A DNA stretch of 64,000 nucleotides from Topomyia yanbarensis (taxonomy: Eukaryota > Arthropoda > Insecta > Diptera > Culicidae): the NCBI RefSeq assembly GCF_030247195.1, contig NC_080672.1:399669037-399733036 (forward strand), in the 5' to 3' direction. Position numbers and translations under genes: made by a program. Below, piece by piece: positions 1 through 12,000 of this stretch. How positions within the stretch are numbered: position 1 is the stretch's first letter; the number at the start of each line of letters is the position of its first letter. The notes beneath the pieces are model-generated. The model was not told the origin of the DNA. It saw only the letters and a list, made by a program, of their open reading frames with translations, and ran no database searches.

Positions 1-3000
1 TACAAAAATATTTTGAAATCTCCTCAAAAGAAAATGAAATCTCTGAAATATTTTGAAATTTCTTCAAAACTTCTGAAATCTTCTGAAGTTTTCTGTTATC
101 TTCTGAAATCTTCTGAATATTTCTGAAATCTTCTGAAATCTTCTGAAATCTTCTGAAATCGTCTGAAATCTTCTGAAATCTTCTGAAATCTTCTGAAATC
201 TTCTGAAATATTCTGAAATCTTCTGAAATTTTCTGAAATCTTCTGAAATCTTCTGAAATCTTCTGAAATCTTCTGAAATCTTCTGAAATCTTCTGAAATC
301 TTCTGAAATCTTCTGAAATCTTCTGAAATCTTCTGAAATCTCCCAAAATCTTTTGAAACCTCGTCCAATCTTCTGAAACTATTTGAAATATTCTGAAATC
401 ATTTGAAATCTTTTGAGATCTTCTGATTTTTTTCTGAAATATTCTGATATTCTTTGAATTCTCCCAAAATCTTTTGAAATCTCCTCAAAACTCAAAACTC
501 CTCAAAATTTCTTGAAATCTTCTGAAATTTTCTGAATTCTTCTGAAATCTTCTGAAATCTTCTGAAATCTTCTGAAATCTTCTGAAATCTTCTGAAATCT
601 TCTGAAATCTTCTGAAATCTTCTGAAATCTTCTGAAATCTTCTGAAATCTTCTGAAATCTTCTGAAATCTTCTGAAATCTTCTGAAATCTTCTGAAATCT
701 TCTGAAATCTTCTGAAATCTTCTGAAATCTTCTGAAATCTTCTGAAATCTTCTGAAATCTTCTGAAATCTTCTGAAATCTTCTGAAATCTTCTGAAATCT
801 TCTGAAATCTTCTGAAATCTTCTGAAATCTTCAGAAATCTTCTGAAATCTTCTGAAATCTTCTGAAATCTTCTGAAATCTTCTGAAATCTTCTGAAATCT
901 TCTGAAATCTTCTGAAATCTTCTGAAATCTTGTGAAATCTTGTGAAATCTTCTGAAATCTTCTGAAATCTTCTGAAATCTTCTGAAATCTTCCAAAATTT
1001 TTTGAAATCTCCTCAAAACGTCTGTAATTTATTGAAATCTTCTGAAAATTTCTGGAATCTTAGGAAATTTTCTGGTATCTTCAGAAATCTTGTGAAATCT
1101 TCTGAAATCTTCCAAAATCCTTTGAACTCTCCTCAAAACTTCTGCAATTTTTTGAAATATTCTGAAAACTTCTGAAATCTGAGGAAATTTTCTGACATCT
1201 TCAGAAATCTTGTGTAATCTTCCAAAATCTTTTGAAATCTCATCAAAGCTTCTAAATTTTTTAAAAATCTTTTGAAATCCAAATATATTTTGAAATCACC
1301 TCAAAACTTCTGAAATCTTCTGAAATCTTCTGCAAACTTCAAAAATCTTTTGAAATCTTAGGAAATCTTGTAAGATCTCCTCAAAACTTCTGAAATTTAT
1401 TGAAATCTTTGAAATCCTCTGAATTCTTCTGAAAACTTATGAAATCTTCTGAAATCTTATGAAATCTTCTAAAATCTTCCAAAATCCTTTGAAATCGCCT
1501 CAAAACTTCTGAAATTTATTGAAAACTTCTGAAATCTTGTGAAATCTTGTGAAATCTTGTGAAATCTTCTGAAATCTTCTGAAATCTTCTGAAATCTTCT
1601 GAAATCTTCTGAAATCTTCTGAAATCTTCTGAAATCTTCTGAAATCTTCTGAAATCCTCTGAAATCCTCTGAAATCTTCTGAAATCTTCTGAAATCCTCT
1701 GAAATCTTCTGAAATCTTCTGAAATCTTCTGAAATCTTCTGAAATCTTCTGCAATCTTCTGAAATCTTCTGAAATCTTCTGAAATCTTCTGAAATCTTCT
1801 GAAATCTTCTGAAATCTTCTGAAATCTTCTGAAATCTTCTGAAATCTTCTGAAATCTTCTGAAATCTTCTGAAATCTTCTGAAATCTTCTGAAATGTACT
1901 GAAATCTTCCAAAATCTTCTGAAATCATCTGAAATCTTCTGAAATCTTCTGAAATCTTCTGAAATCTTCTGAAATCTTCCGAAATCTTCTGAAATCTTCT
2001 GAAATCTTCTGAAATCTTCTGAAATCTTCTGAAATCTTCTGAAATCTTCTGAAATCTTCTGAAATCTTCTGAAATCTTCTGAAATCTTCTGAAATCTTCT
2101 GAAATCTTCCGAAATCTTCTGAAATATTCTGAAATCTTCTGAAATCTTCTGAAATCTTCTGAAATCTTCTGAAATCTTCTGAAATCTTCTGAAATCTTCT
2201 GAAATCTTCTGAAATCTTCTGAAATCCTCTGAAATCCTCTGAAATCTTCTGAAATCTTCTGAAATCCTCTGAAATCTTCTGAAATCTTCTGAAATCTTCT
2301 GAAATCTTCTGAAATCTTCTGAAATCTTCTGAAATCTTCTGAAATCTTCTGAAATCTTCTGAAATCTTCTGAAATCTTCTGAAATCTTCTGAAATCTTCT
2401 GAAATCTTCTGAAATCTTCTGAAATCTTCTGAAATCTTCTGAAATGTACTGAAATCTTCCAAAATCTTCTGAAATCATCTGAAATCTTCTAAAACCTTCC
2501 AATATCCTTTGAAATCGCCTGAAATTTATTGAAAACTTCTGAAATCTTGTGAAATCTTGTGAAATCTTCTGAAATCTTCTGAAATCTTCTGAAATCTTCT
2601 GAAATCTTCTGAAATCTTCTGAAATCTTCTGAAATCTTCTGAAATCCTCTGAAATCCTCTGAAATCTTCTGAAATCTTCTGAAATCCTCTGAAATCTTCT
2701 GAAATCTTCTGAAATCTTCTGAAATCTTCTGAAATCTTCTGAAATCTTCTGAAATCTTCTGAAATCTTCTGAAATCTTCTGAAATCTTCTGAAATCTTCT
2801 GAAATCTTCTGAAATCTTCTGAAATCTTCTGAAATCTTCTGAAATCTTCTGAAATCTTCTGAAATCTTCTGAAATCTTCTGAAATCTTCTGAAATCTTCT
2901 GAAATCTTCTGAAATCTTCTGAAATCTTCTGAAATCTTCTGAAATCTTCTGAAATCTTCTGAAATCTTCTGAAATCTTCTGAAATCTTCTGAAATCTTCT

Positions 3001-4640
3001 GAAATCTTCTGAAATCTTCTGAAATCTTCTGAAATCTTCTGAAATCTTCTGAAATCTTCTGAAATCTTCTGAAATCTTCTGAAATCTTCTGAAATCTTCT
3101 GAAATCTTCTGAAATCTTCTGAAATCTTCTGAAATCTTCTGAAATCTTCTGAAATCTTCTGAAATCTTCTGAAATCTTCTGAAATATTCTGAAATCTTTC
3201 AAAATCGTTTGAAATCTTCTGAAATCTTCTGAAATCTTCCAAAATCGTTTGAAATCTCCTCAAAACGTCTGCAATTTATTGAAATCTTCTGAAAACTTAC
3301 GAAATTTTCTGGTATCTTCTGAAATCTTGTCAAATCTTCTGAAATTTTCTAAAATCCTTTGAAATATCCTCACAACTTTTGAAATTTATTGAAATCTTCT
3401 AAAAACTTCTGAAATCTTAGGAAATTTTCTGATATCTTCTAAAATCTTGTGAAATCTTCTGAAATCTTCCAAAATCCTTTGAAATCTCATCAAATCTTCT
3501 AATTGTTTTTAAATCTTTTGAAATCCCCAAAAATATTTTGAAATCTCCTCAAAACTTCTGAAATTTATTGGAATCCTCTGAAATCTTCTGCAAACTTCAG
3601 AAATCTTCTGAAATCTTAGGAAATCATCTGAAATCTCCCAAAATCTTTTGAAATCTCCTCAAAACTTCTGAAATGTATTGAAATCTTTGAAATCCTTTGA
3701 AATCTTCTAAAACCTTTTGAAATCTTCCAAAATCCTTTGAAATCACCTCAAAACTTCTGAAATTTATTGAAATCTTATGAAATTTTCCAATATCTTTGGA
3801 AATCTTAGGAAATCTGCTGGTCTTCTGAAATCTTCTGAAATATTCTGAAATCTTCTAAAATATCCTGAAATCTTTCGAAATCCTCTGAATTCTTCTGAAA
3901 TCTTTTGAAATCTCCAAAAATATTTTGAAATCTCCAAAAATATTTTGAAATCTCCTCAAAACTTATGATTTTTTTAAAATCTTCTGAAATCTTCTGAAAT
4001 TTTATGAAATCTCTGAAATATTTTGAAATTTCTTCAAAACTTTTGAAGTTTTGAATATTTCTGAAATCATCTGAGTATTTCTGAAATCTTCTGAAATCTT
4101 CTGAAATCTTTTAAAACTTCTTAAATTTTTCTGAAATTACATGACTTTTTTAATCTTCTGAAATTCTGGGCATTTTCTGAAATCTTCTAAAATTTTATGA
4201 AGTCTTTTGAAATGCTTTAAAAATATTCTGAAGTATGCTGAAATCTTATAAAATCTTCTGAAATTATGTAATGTTCTCAAAAACTTTTTGAAATTTTCGA
4301 GAATCATCTAGTCTTCTGAAGTTTTCTGAAATTATGTAAAAGTCTCCTGAAATCTTTCAAAATCTTCTGAATTTTTCGAAATACGTTGAAATTTTCTGAA
4401 TTTTTTCGAAATCTTCTGAAATTATCTGGAATTTCTCGTAATCTTTCGAAATCTTCTGAAATCAACTGAAACTTTCTATTAACTTATGATTTTTTCTGAA
4501 TGTTCCGGCCATTTCTTAAAGTTTTCTTACAAGAATTCCCTGAAATCTTCTAAAATCTTCCGAATTCTTCGGAAATATTCCGAAATCTGATTTTTTTTTT
4601 CAAAAACTCTGAAACCATCGATTTTGTTAAATCATCTGAA
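1..4640. repeat. 10-bp minisatellite array (TTCTGAAATC)n with decayed flanks
   Basis: The unit TTCTGAAATC repeats almost without interruption at about 120-350, 520-990, 1560-2480 and 2540-3200. Between these blocks, and out to about 4640, copies are degenerate (CCAAAATC, CTCCTCAAAAC, GTGAAATC, TTTATTGAAA). Because 10 is not a multiple of 3, the minus strand cycles through all three phases and reads as a stop-free FRRFQKISED repeat of up to 328 residues, whereas the plus strand meets TGA in every frame. The protein-like reading is therefore a by-product of the repeat. Variant units mark larger duplicated blocks. The most homogeneous stretches are internal and the edges are most decayed, as expected for unequal exchange or slippage. 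The left edge lies outside the window. Confidence 0.97.
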
Positions 4641-4738
4641 GTCTTCGAGAAACAGATATCATTATTGTAAGCCTCTGAAATCATTCGAAATTTTCTGATA
4701 TTCTCTTAAACCTTCCAAAATTTTCAATGTTTTCTTAA

Positions 4739-4870
4739 GGGGCCATTTTTTCATGGAATTTGTTACGTAATAGGGGATGGGATGAAAAAAATTTGTGACA
4801 ATTTGTTATATGGGGGGAGGGGGAGTCAATTTTAAGAAATTTTTGCGTTACGTAATTTATGGATGGTCCC
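4739..4870. mobile_element. PIF/Harbinger-like MITE, 132 bp, TAA target duplication
   Basis: The element starts GGGGCCATTTTTTCATGG and ends CCATCCATAAATTACGTAA when read inward from the right, ending GGATGGTCCC. It is flanked on both sides by TAA (4736-4738 and 4871-4873). A 3-bp TWA duplication with GGG-type ends is typical of PIF/Harbinger MITEs. The interior is G-rich (GGGGGGAGGGGG), as in the related copy at 31389-31683. It inserted into the decayed edge of the 10-bp array. No transposase is present. Confidence 0.75.
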
Positions 4871-4873
4871 TAA

Positions 4874-5160
4874 GTCTTCAGAAATTTTCCGAAATCTGCT
4901 GCAATAATTTAAATATTTTGGAGATCTTTAAATCTTGTAAAATTTTCGGAAATGGTAAAAAAAAATCTGAAATCTTTTAAAACCTTCCCAAGTTAACTGA
5001 ATATTATAGATAAATATCATCAAATTTTTGAAACGTTCCAGTGCCATTTGAGGTAGTCTGAAAATACGCTGCAAGATTTTAAAATGCTCTAAAATTTTCG
5101 AGATCTTCTAAATTCATTAAATATTATCTGGAAACTTTATAATTCTAGAAATCCTGGTTT
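4874..5160. repeat. Decayed tail of the 10-bp array
   Basis: Scattered GAAATCTT/TTCTGAAA-like words continue in AT-rich DNA with no clean periodicity. No gene or other element is seen here. Confidence 0.5.
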
Positions 5161-5190
5161 CTCAACTTACTCTGTTTGGAAGCGAAATGA

Positions 5191-5940
5191 GTGACAAAAC
5201 TGGTTCATCACCCGATGCGGTCAACTGTGTTGCTTTTTGAAATGTTCGGTAAGTTCTTCGACTTGCGAAGTGGAGCAATTATTAAAGATGGACATGATTC
5301 CACCATGTACGTCGTGAGGTACAGATTATGTTCCAAAACAGTCAAGCAGAATCATTTGAAAAAGAACTTGAAACACTTCGTCGAATGTAATGACTTTTTA
5401 TACTACTTCCCAGTATGTATAGACAATGACCATATTGTAGTGAAACTACATGGCCTGGTACCGCGTACTAATGCTCGTACTATCAAACAATACAATACAA
5501 ATACGGAGAAGTGAATACCGCAAAGGAACTTCTTGCCAGGATTACGCAACGGTATTCGTGTGGTGAGAATGCGTCTGACAAATCTTTTCCTCTCCTACCT
5601 GATAGTCCAAGGCAAATAAAATCAATGTATTACATATATTTAGTGAACATTAGTCACGTACCCTGGAATGATTCCTGCAAGCTGCGTCAACATGATCCGA
5701 TAGACAAGCATTTTTAAGGCTATTTTTTGAATGCTGTGAAAATCACAAAAGACCAACGGCTCGGTTATGCTAACGCATTGAGTCGTGTCAAATATACAAA
5801 AGAGAGAAATCTTCAGAATTGTTCTCAAAAAAATAATCTTAGAATTGACAAACTCAATGACAAATTACGAACTATGGCGATTCGCACAATGTGATTTCTT
5901 ACAAGACTATAGATATTGGGATGTGCTGCATAGAATGGAT
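5191..5940 (+). pseudogene. Broken coding-like stretch, family unknown
   Basis: I do not recognise this sequence. An open frame at 5191-5514 has balanced composition, with alternating hydrophobic and charged residues and phrases such as FFDLRSGAIIKDG and FLYYFPVCIDNDHIVVKLHG. A different frame continues at 5511-5717. A third, lysine-, arginine- and asparagine-rich frame near 5740-5890 reads like a coiled coil (RIDKLNDKLRTM). The frame changes suggest one ancestral reading frame broken by indels. The surroundings are repeats, so a decayed transposase or domesticated element gene is possible. No diagnostic motif was found, and the stretch could still be chance open frame. Confidence 0.25.
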
Positions 5941-5979
5941 TTTGAAACATTAAAACTCGTTGGATGCAGTAATTGAATC

Positions 5980-6600
5980 ATCAGTAAAAATTGAATATAT
6001 TTTTATTCACCAATCGCATGAAAGGTATGCAAAGTATTCTCGGATTTCATAATATTTGTGTAAAAGAATTAAAGTCATTGCTTTAAAAATCGTTCTGCCA
6101 GGTATAGAAATGTGCTCCATTTGTCATAAATTCCATTTTCATGTATCTGCAGCAGCAGCAGTATATGAAAATCGATAAATTTTCCCGGTTGCGACAGAAA
6201 TCGACGGCTAAAGAGATTATCAAATGCCAATGAGTGTCATGTGCAAAATGGCATGTGAAAATTAAATAACGTTCCGCGTCACATCTGGTGAGGTATTTTA
6301 TCGCGAAATAGCTTCGTCATGTGTTTGGTGAGGGAGTCTCTAGATTCAACAGCCTTGCTCCACCGTTGCCCACATTGAACATAACGAAAACCCATGTAAG
6401 CTATGTTTAAATTTAATGCGACAACCGTTCAAAGTTCAACAATCAACACCCTTTTTGCGCTTAATGGAGCATACAGTCTACGGCGGTCTTGAATTAACAC
6501 CATCGGTAATTAGTCACCCTGCTGTAGTGCACGCCAGTTGAGGCGAATCCTCACTCATTGGGTGTGAATCCGCGGATCTAGGGTGGGTGAAAATGGGGCA
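5980..6600. other. Intronic/intergenic stretch without recognised features
   Basis: This is AT-rich DNA with a short CAG run (about 6151-6165). I see no gene, repeat family or clear motif. If Epac continues to lower coordinates, this is part of the intron after the 6635-6780 exon. Confidence 0.4.
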
Positions 6601-6634
6601 ACCAACAAAAAGGTCCATCACGTATTTTACTTAC

Positions 6635-6780
6635 ACACAGTTCCGGCATGTGCGTGCGCTTCGAATACGATGATCGAAGCCAGCTCCCGCTTGATGGACG
6701 TCGACAGATGGGACAGAGCGGCGATGTGCAGCAACTCCTCGTATACCAGTTCCAGTTCTTCGTGGGTTCGCTCGTGGGAT
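6635..6780 (-). CDS. Epac exon: end of DEP linker and start of the second cAMP-binding domain
   Basis: On the minus strand an acceptor (GCCATCACAG) precedes this exon and a donor GTAAGT follows at 6634-6629. The 146-bp exon reads [19 protein letters not shown], then [14 protein letters not shown] and EAHAHAGTV. This is the characteristic entry to the regulatory cyclic-nucleotide-binding domain of Epac/RAPGEF3-4, the cAMP-gated guanine-nucleotide exchange factor for Rap at membranes. The first base completes the proline codon left open by the exon at 20219-20405, giving the family's RKP junction, so the two exons are consecutive across a 13.4-kb intron. The following exon, with the rest of the cAMP pocket, should lie below 5 kb or outside the window; it was not found. 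The minus-strand assignment is favoured over the overlapping plus-strand frames by splice sites, phase and family match. Confidence 0.92.
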
Positions 6781-8640
6781 CTGTGATGGCACCGAGACAG
6801 GCAGCCAACCAGCCAGCCATCCAAACAGTGCACAGTGAAACCGGAAATGAAAGTGGAAAATAGAAAAAAGCGTCAACAATTTGAATTGCAAATCAGTGCC
6901 GGGCCCCCATTCGTCACGATGGGTGCGCTGTCCGCAGGAGTGTGTTTATGTGTGTACGTGTGTGTGTGTGACGGGGTTTTCGGTTTTGTGTATAACTGAC
7001 GGTCCAACTTGTGGACGAGTCTGGATCAAACCGCATGAGCACTGAACAGGTGCTGTTGTTTTAGGCGAGTTTGGTACGTTGATTCATTAATTAATAAAGT
7101 TTGTAACTGGGACAAGTCCATCAACTATAGTTTTGCAGTATACTTGTTGTAACGGAAATTATTCTGAATGTGAACGATGTGAAATGGAAAACTGGTTCGC
7201 GTGAGGTTATGGTCAGCTCGTTGCTTAACAATAATGAATTCAGGCTTAGTATGGGCATTGAATTGAGTTAGAATAATGATGTTATACATATATGAAAAAA
7301 CTTTCGGCAACTGTAATGGTAAGTTTACAGGCACAGTCCTAGCATCATCCTGTTTCAGTAATGCAAAATGTACCCATTGTTCTACAGATTTCCCGAGAAT
7401 CAAGTCTTCCAACTATTCATTTAAACCTGTCATCCTTCTTGGTCAAAGCAACGTCGTTCAATTCTCATCATCAAGCTTCCTAAGAAACTTTCAAGTTCTG
7501 TTTTCCTTCCATTATTTCGCCCTTTGTGTGATGGGACTATCATTGTGGTAATAAACCATTCGCAGCCCTTCTAGACCACCATCCCGTACCGCTCTGCTAG
7601 TGAACTTCGTCTGTCTTTCGAAAAACATTACCTCGAGTTACGACTCAGTTTTCCACGCTTGCTTCATCATGGTGACATAATTTTTATTACTTCTACTGTA
7701 TCGTCGTCCACGTCCACCTTCCGCGTCCAATTTGTGACGGGACGTTTTATGATTCAATTCTGCGACACCCCTCGTTGCGCCTGAACAAACAAGAACAACA
7801 GCATTGCAAACAACAGCCAACCAACCGAGCGAGCGACCAACGAAACGAACCGAGAATATTATCCAGAAAGCAGAACTTAACAGGTTTACACACATACATA
7901 CCAACAACCATTGTACATATCACGGGGGTGGTAGAAATCTTAATTTAGATCAGGGAGGCGGCAACAGGTTAGTTGCTGCCGGAGGAATGCTGCAAGTTTC
8001 GCCGCCGCCGCCGTTATTTATCGGTGTCAACATTGTTCAAATTGGGGCAGAGATTAATGAACACCCGGTGGTTGTTTTGCCACAGAACAGTAATTTAAGT
8101 TGGCCCAGCTCCCTCTGTAACTAAGAGAAGAGGCGGCTTCATGTTCTTCTTAATTTTATCTACTAATCCCGGCAAAAAATGAGGAGACAACAAGCAGTTA
8201 TTGTTGCAATATACACAGAGCCTTAGCGTGCGGTTGGCCAGGTTGGCCCCCGTCAAGGGCGCCAGCCTCAGAGGGGCGCTGAAATCATGACCGGCTTTTT
8301 AATAATTCCTGAAATAAATCAAGAGAATTGCCATTTCCAAGGAAACTGAACAGAGAATGTAAACACCAAAGGGTTTCAATGCAGTTTTTGCTAAAAGAGA
8401 AACTGAGTCAAGTTCTAATTTCAACTTAAAGAATACGAAGGCAGAGACAGAAATTACGGGAGATATGATATATTCAAAGACAAGCCAAAGGATAAGAATT
8501 CCAAATATATGCTAAGTGTGGGGGTCTGCAAGGGATGACATTGAGATGACATTGATTTTTAACCGAAACGGTTTTGTCAAGTCAAGCTGATTTTTGTGTG
8601 ATTACGTATAAATGAGGAAACATTCGACTGCATTGTAACA
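6781..8640 (-). other. Epac intron, proximal part
   Basis: A TG-rich patch lies at about 6940-6970. A 60-bp fragment at 8164-8225 (ATGAGGAGACAACAAGCAGT) recurs at 19709-19770 in the same orientation. GC-rich words near 8229-8283 (GGGCGCCAGCCTCAGAGGGG) look like a decayed transposon end. No supported gene is seen. Open frames of 60-106 codons here lack splice context or family resemblance. Confidence 0.5.
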
Positions 8641-8650
8641 TTACTTTGAC

Positions 8651-8897
8651 CAGTGGTGGATTCAGGGGAGGGTCTTTGGGGTCCGGACCCCCGAAATTTT
8701 TAACTTGTTGAGAAATTTTAAAATAGTTTCTATTTTACTTCGCTCTAAATTCAAAATCATTCCAAACCAGATTCAACCAGCAATTAACAGATTTTTAATT
8801 AAATGAGGTTATTACATTGTACAATACGTAGTACAATGAAAACTTTAGGATCGAAATTTCGGACCCCCTCCGAAAATTTTTCCTGGATTCGCCCCTG
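8651..8897. mobile_element. hAT-type MITE, 247 bp, perfect 8-bp target duplication
   Basis: The ends are CAGTGGTGGATTCAGG and CCTGGATTCGCCCCTG, imperfect inverted repeats. The element is bounded by ACTTTGAC on both sides (8643-8650 and 8898-8905). An 8-bp duplication with CAG...CTG ends is the hAT signature. Subterminal GGTCCGGACCCCCGAAATTTTT and its inverse (CGGACCCCCTCCGAAAATTT) form extended inverted repeats. A relative in inverse orientation sits at 54104-54318 inside an I-type retrotransposon. There is no coding capacity. Confidence 0.9.
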
Positions 8898-9083
8898 ACT
8901 TTGACCCTTCCATTTCACGAAAGAACTTGGTTTTATCGAACTGAACCACCTGCTCCTCGAGTTTGTGTTAACGGAATGTTGTATTTACATGTCTATGTGA
9001 AATTCTTTAAACCTTTACATCTGAAGTCTTTCTTCGGGGATATTCATGTTCACCACGACATATTCGCTAGCAATACTGCAAAT

Positions 9084-12000
9084 TAGAGATGGGCAAACCG
9101 ATTCAGTTTGGTGAGTGAACCGTATCCGATTCACTCACTAAAATGAATCAACTCTTTTGATCGATTCAGTGACTCGTACTTTGAAAAATGCTTGAGATGA
9201 AACGAGAAAAATCTAGGGCTTTAAGAAACGCTTTCGTGTTACACATATTTGAAGTAATTTTCTATCATAGTTCCATTTTCAATAATGAATTCAATTCATT
9301 TTATATTTCTCCAATACTATTTGAGTAAATGTTGAAGGTACGTATAGGCGTTTAGCCAAATTTCGAAAAGAGTAGGGTAAGCTAATTTTCTTTCCTTCCG
9401 TCAAATGGTTGGAACACATGTGAGTTTGAGAAGAGGTTCAGCTATTATTGGACAATCTCAAATGTAACTGCAACCGTTGGATTTGGCGAGACTTCAGGCA
9501 CGTAGCTAGAGATGGGGCTAGACGGCTAAAGCCCCCCTCGAAATGTTTAAAAAATAAATTTTAAAAACATTATTGCCAGCAACTTTTAACAATTTTGTAG
9601 CTAGTTTCGCGTGTATAAATTATTGAGAAAAAGTTGTTTCCAACAACCAAAAACAATGGTCACGAAATTCAGTATGGTTTATGCTTGTTTATGTTTATGT
9701 CCGAGCCAGTGTGAAGCAAACGACAAATATAGTTACTTTTATATGGAGCGCCTTGTCGGAAGAACAAAGGAAACAACCATTATATTTCTTGCTCTAGTAA
9801 TTTGTCGAGATGAGTGAGTCGCAGAGGCAAAAAGTGATGCTCCGGCCAAAGACTGTGATTATTGATGACTCACATAAGACCGAGTATTCGTGATGAGAAA
9901 CATTTTCTGAAGGCGAAAATTGCTCAGACGAAAGCATTTATTTTGAATAAATTAAACACATGGTTGTGTGTGACAATGCCAGAGTTTCATATATATTTTA
10001 ATTTTAAGTTGAGTGGCTTTCATTTTGTGTTTTATATCCTGCTCCGTGATCCACATTCAGGAAGATCACATTGGTTCTGCAATTTTCGGATTAACAAGTG
10101 TTTTTGTTTCCGTCGGAGAGCGACAATCCAACGTCGGGCTGGGTATAAAGAGACCAATCGAGTACTCCGAAGTTTCAGTGAAAAGGGATTCATTATTTGT
10201 GAACGGATAGTCAGGATTTCAAGTTGATGAAGACACTCTGTGATGGATCGCAGGCTGTGCACAGTTTAAATGAATGTCCATCACTGAACTGAACTGAAAA
10301 TTTACTGAAAATCGGTGAGGTCGTTTCTTGTTTCTTTATAAAACTTCTCCAAACCATTCCTATTTGGAAGTAGCTATATGCTACAACGCAAACATCTTTC
10401 ATTTGTCATTTTTTATGAATATACTTGAAGATTAACAAATGTAGTGTTTTCAAAATATTATTAAATTTTGTTAATACAGTGTGACTTGGTCAGCCGAACT
10501 TTACTGTCACGTCATACGTGTCCTTATCAGACTAATTAATGTTTCACAGAGCAAGCTACCAAAATCTGTCATCAAAGAGAGTGGAAGCGTTTGTTTTTTG
10601 ACTTCATTTACTGGATCTTTAGGAGAGTCAATCCTACATGAGTTTGTATATATTGAATGGTTTTCGTAAAGAATTCGCAGACGGTGTGGAAAAGAGCGAA
10701 TAAAAGTACTTTAACCAAGGCTTATTAGCCAGAGCACGGTATAAATACCTCTGTTCCATCGCGAAGGACCAAAGGAGTGACATTGACCTTCTTAGCCAAG
10801 TCACTTCCAATGATTTATTGTATACCCCTTTAAGAAACGGTCGGTACGGTTGTCCTCGTTTCTTCCTCTATTAAGATTCAAAAAGATTCGTTGATTAAAG
10901 TATTCATTAAATGTACAATTTAATAACCTATAATTTTGAATCGTCTTCAAACTCAACTTTGCACAGTAGGCATTGGCGTTTCAATATTTGCGACATATGA
11001 AAATATTCTTCAAATATTAATATTTACAAGAAAAACACTACAGAATAACTGTAGTGTTTTCCAGGATGCTTTTCAATACTGGTTGGCAGTTGGCCAGGAA
11101 AAATATTTCCCGCCTCGTGGATACGTGCAATGGCTAAGAGCTTGCGCGAGACCTGCTGGACAACCATGAAAACTAGTTTTATAATTTTTATTATTGGAAA
11201 TAGATCTAAATGGATAAAAGAACCACTGCTCCGATTGGCGAAAGCATTGAACCGAGTCCACTAAACGAATAATTTAAAAAAGTAAAAGTTTTATGGACGT
11301 CTGAGCACTAAAACTCTCCAAAAGTGAACGCTTCATCGCAAGTGATTGTCACGTTTAACAAAACTTAGATGTAATTCTCAATATTGGCAACCACATTTTA
11401 ACTTTAAATTATAAGTTTTTGAATTGCACCCAATTTGAATTTATGTATTAGGTCTGCGCACAGTATAAATACTAGGCATCACATTTAAGCCTACTAGGCA
11501 AAAAATATTTTGGTTTACTGAGAATGATATAGCCGAGGCAATAATTTATGTTTTCGCATCAGTTTAATGCAATATTTTCATTGGAACATAATTTAATTTT
11601 CATGCGAGGAATTCGTTTCGTATTAAAAGGCTATTGCGACTAAAATGTTGTGACTGGTTGAATCTATAAGTCCAATAATTTCGATTTCCTGTCTTCAGTA
11701 TATGTCAGTCTCTTGGTCTGTTTTTTTTTGTTTGTTTTGAAATAAAATGAGAGAGATGATCAGAAATCACGGAGGAGAAAAAAATAATCAGCTAATCTAA
11801 GTCGCCTCAACAGCATCTCTTCTATCTGTTCTATGCACTCAGAACGAGTGCTTTCGTAATTACGCTCGGATACTTTCTATTCGGTTTGAATAAAACGGCA
11901 TGTTCAAAAACATCTTCAAAAAGTCTTCGTTACCCGCACAACGTTCAACAACTTTAATTGAAATTGTTTCTCAAATTTTGGTAAAACAAACTTCTAATCA

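Noticed and set aside
1500..3263. Minus-strand FRRFQKISED repeat proteins
   Set aside because: All minus frames are open because the 10-bp unit has no stop on that strand. Overlapping frames carry the same peptide.
1..4640. CRISPR array
   Set aside because: Units are contiguous 10-mers without unique spacers, and the sequence is eukaryotic.
6583..6863. Plus-strand frames over 6.6-6.86 kb
   Set aside because: They are shadows of the minus-strand Epac exon, which has matching splice phase.
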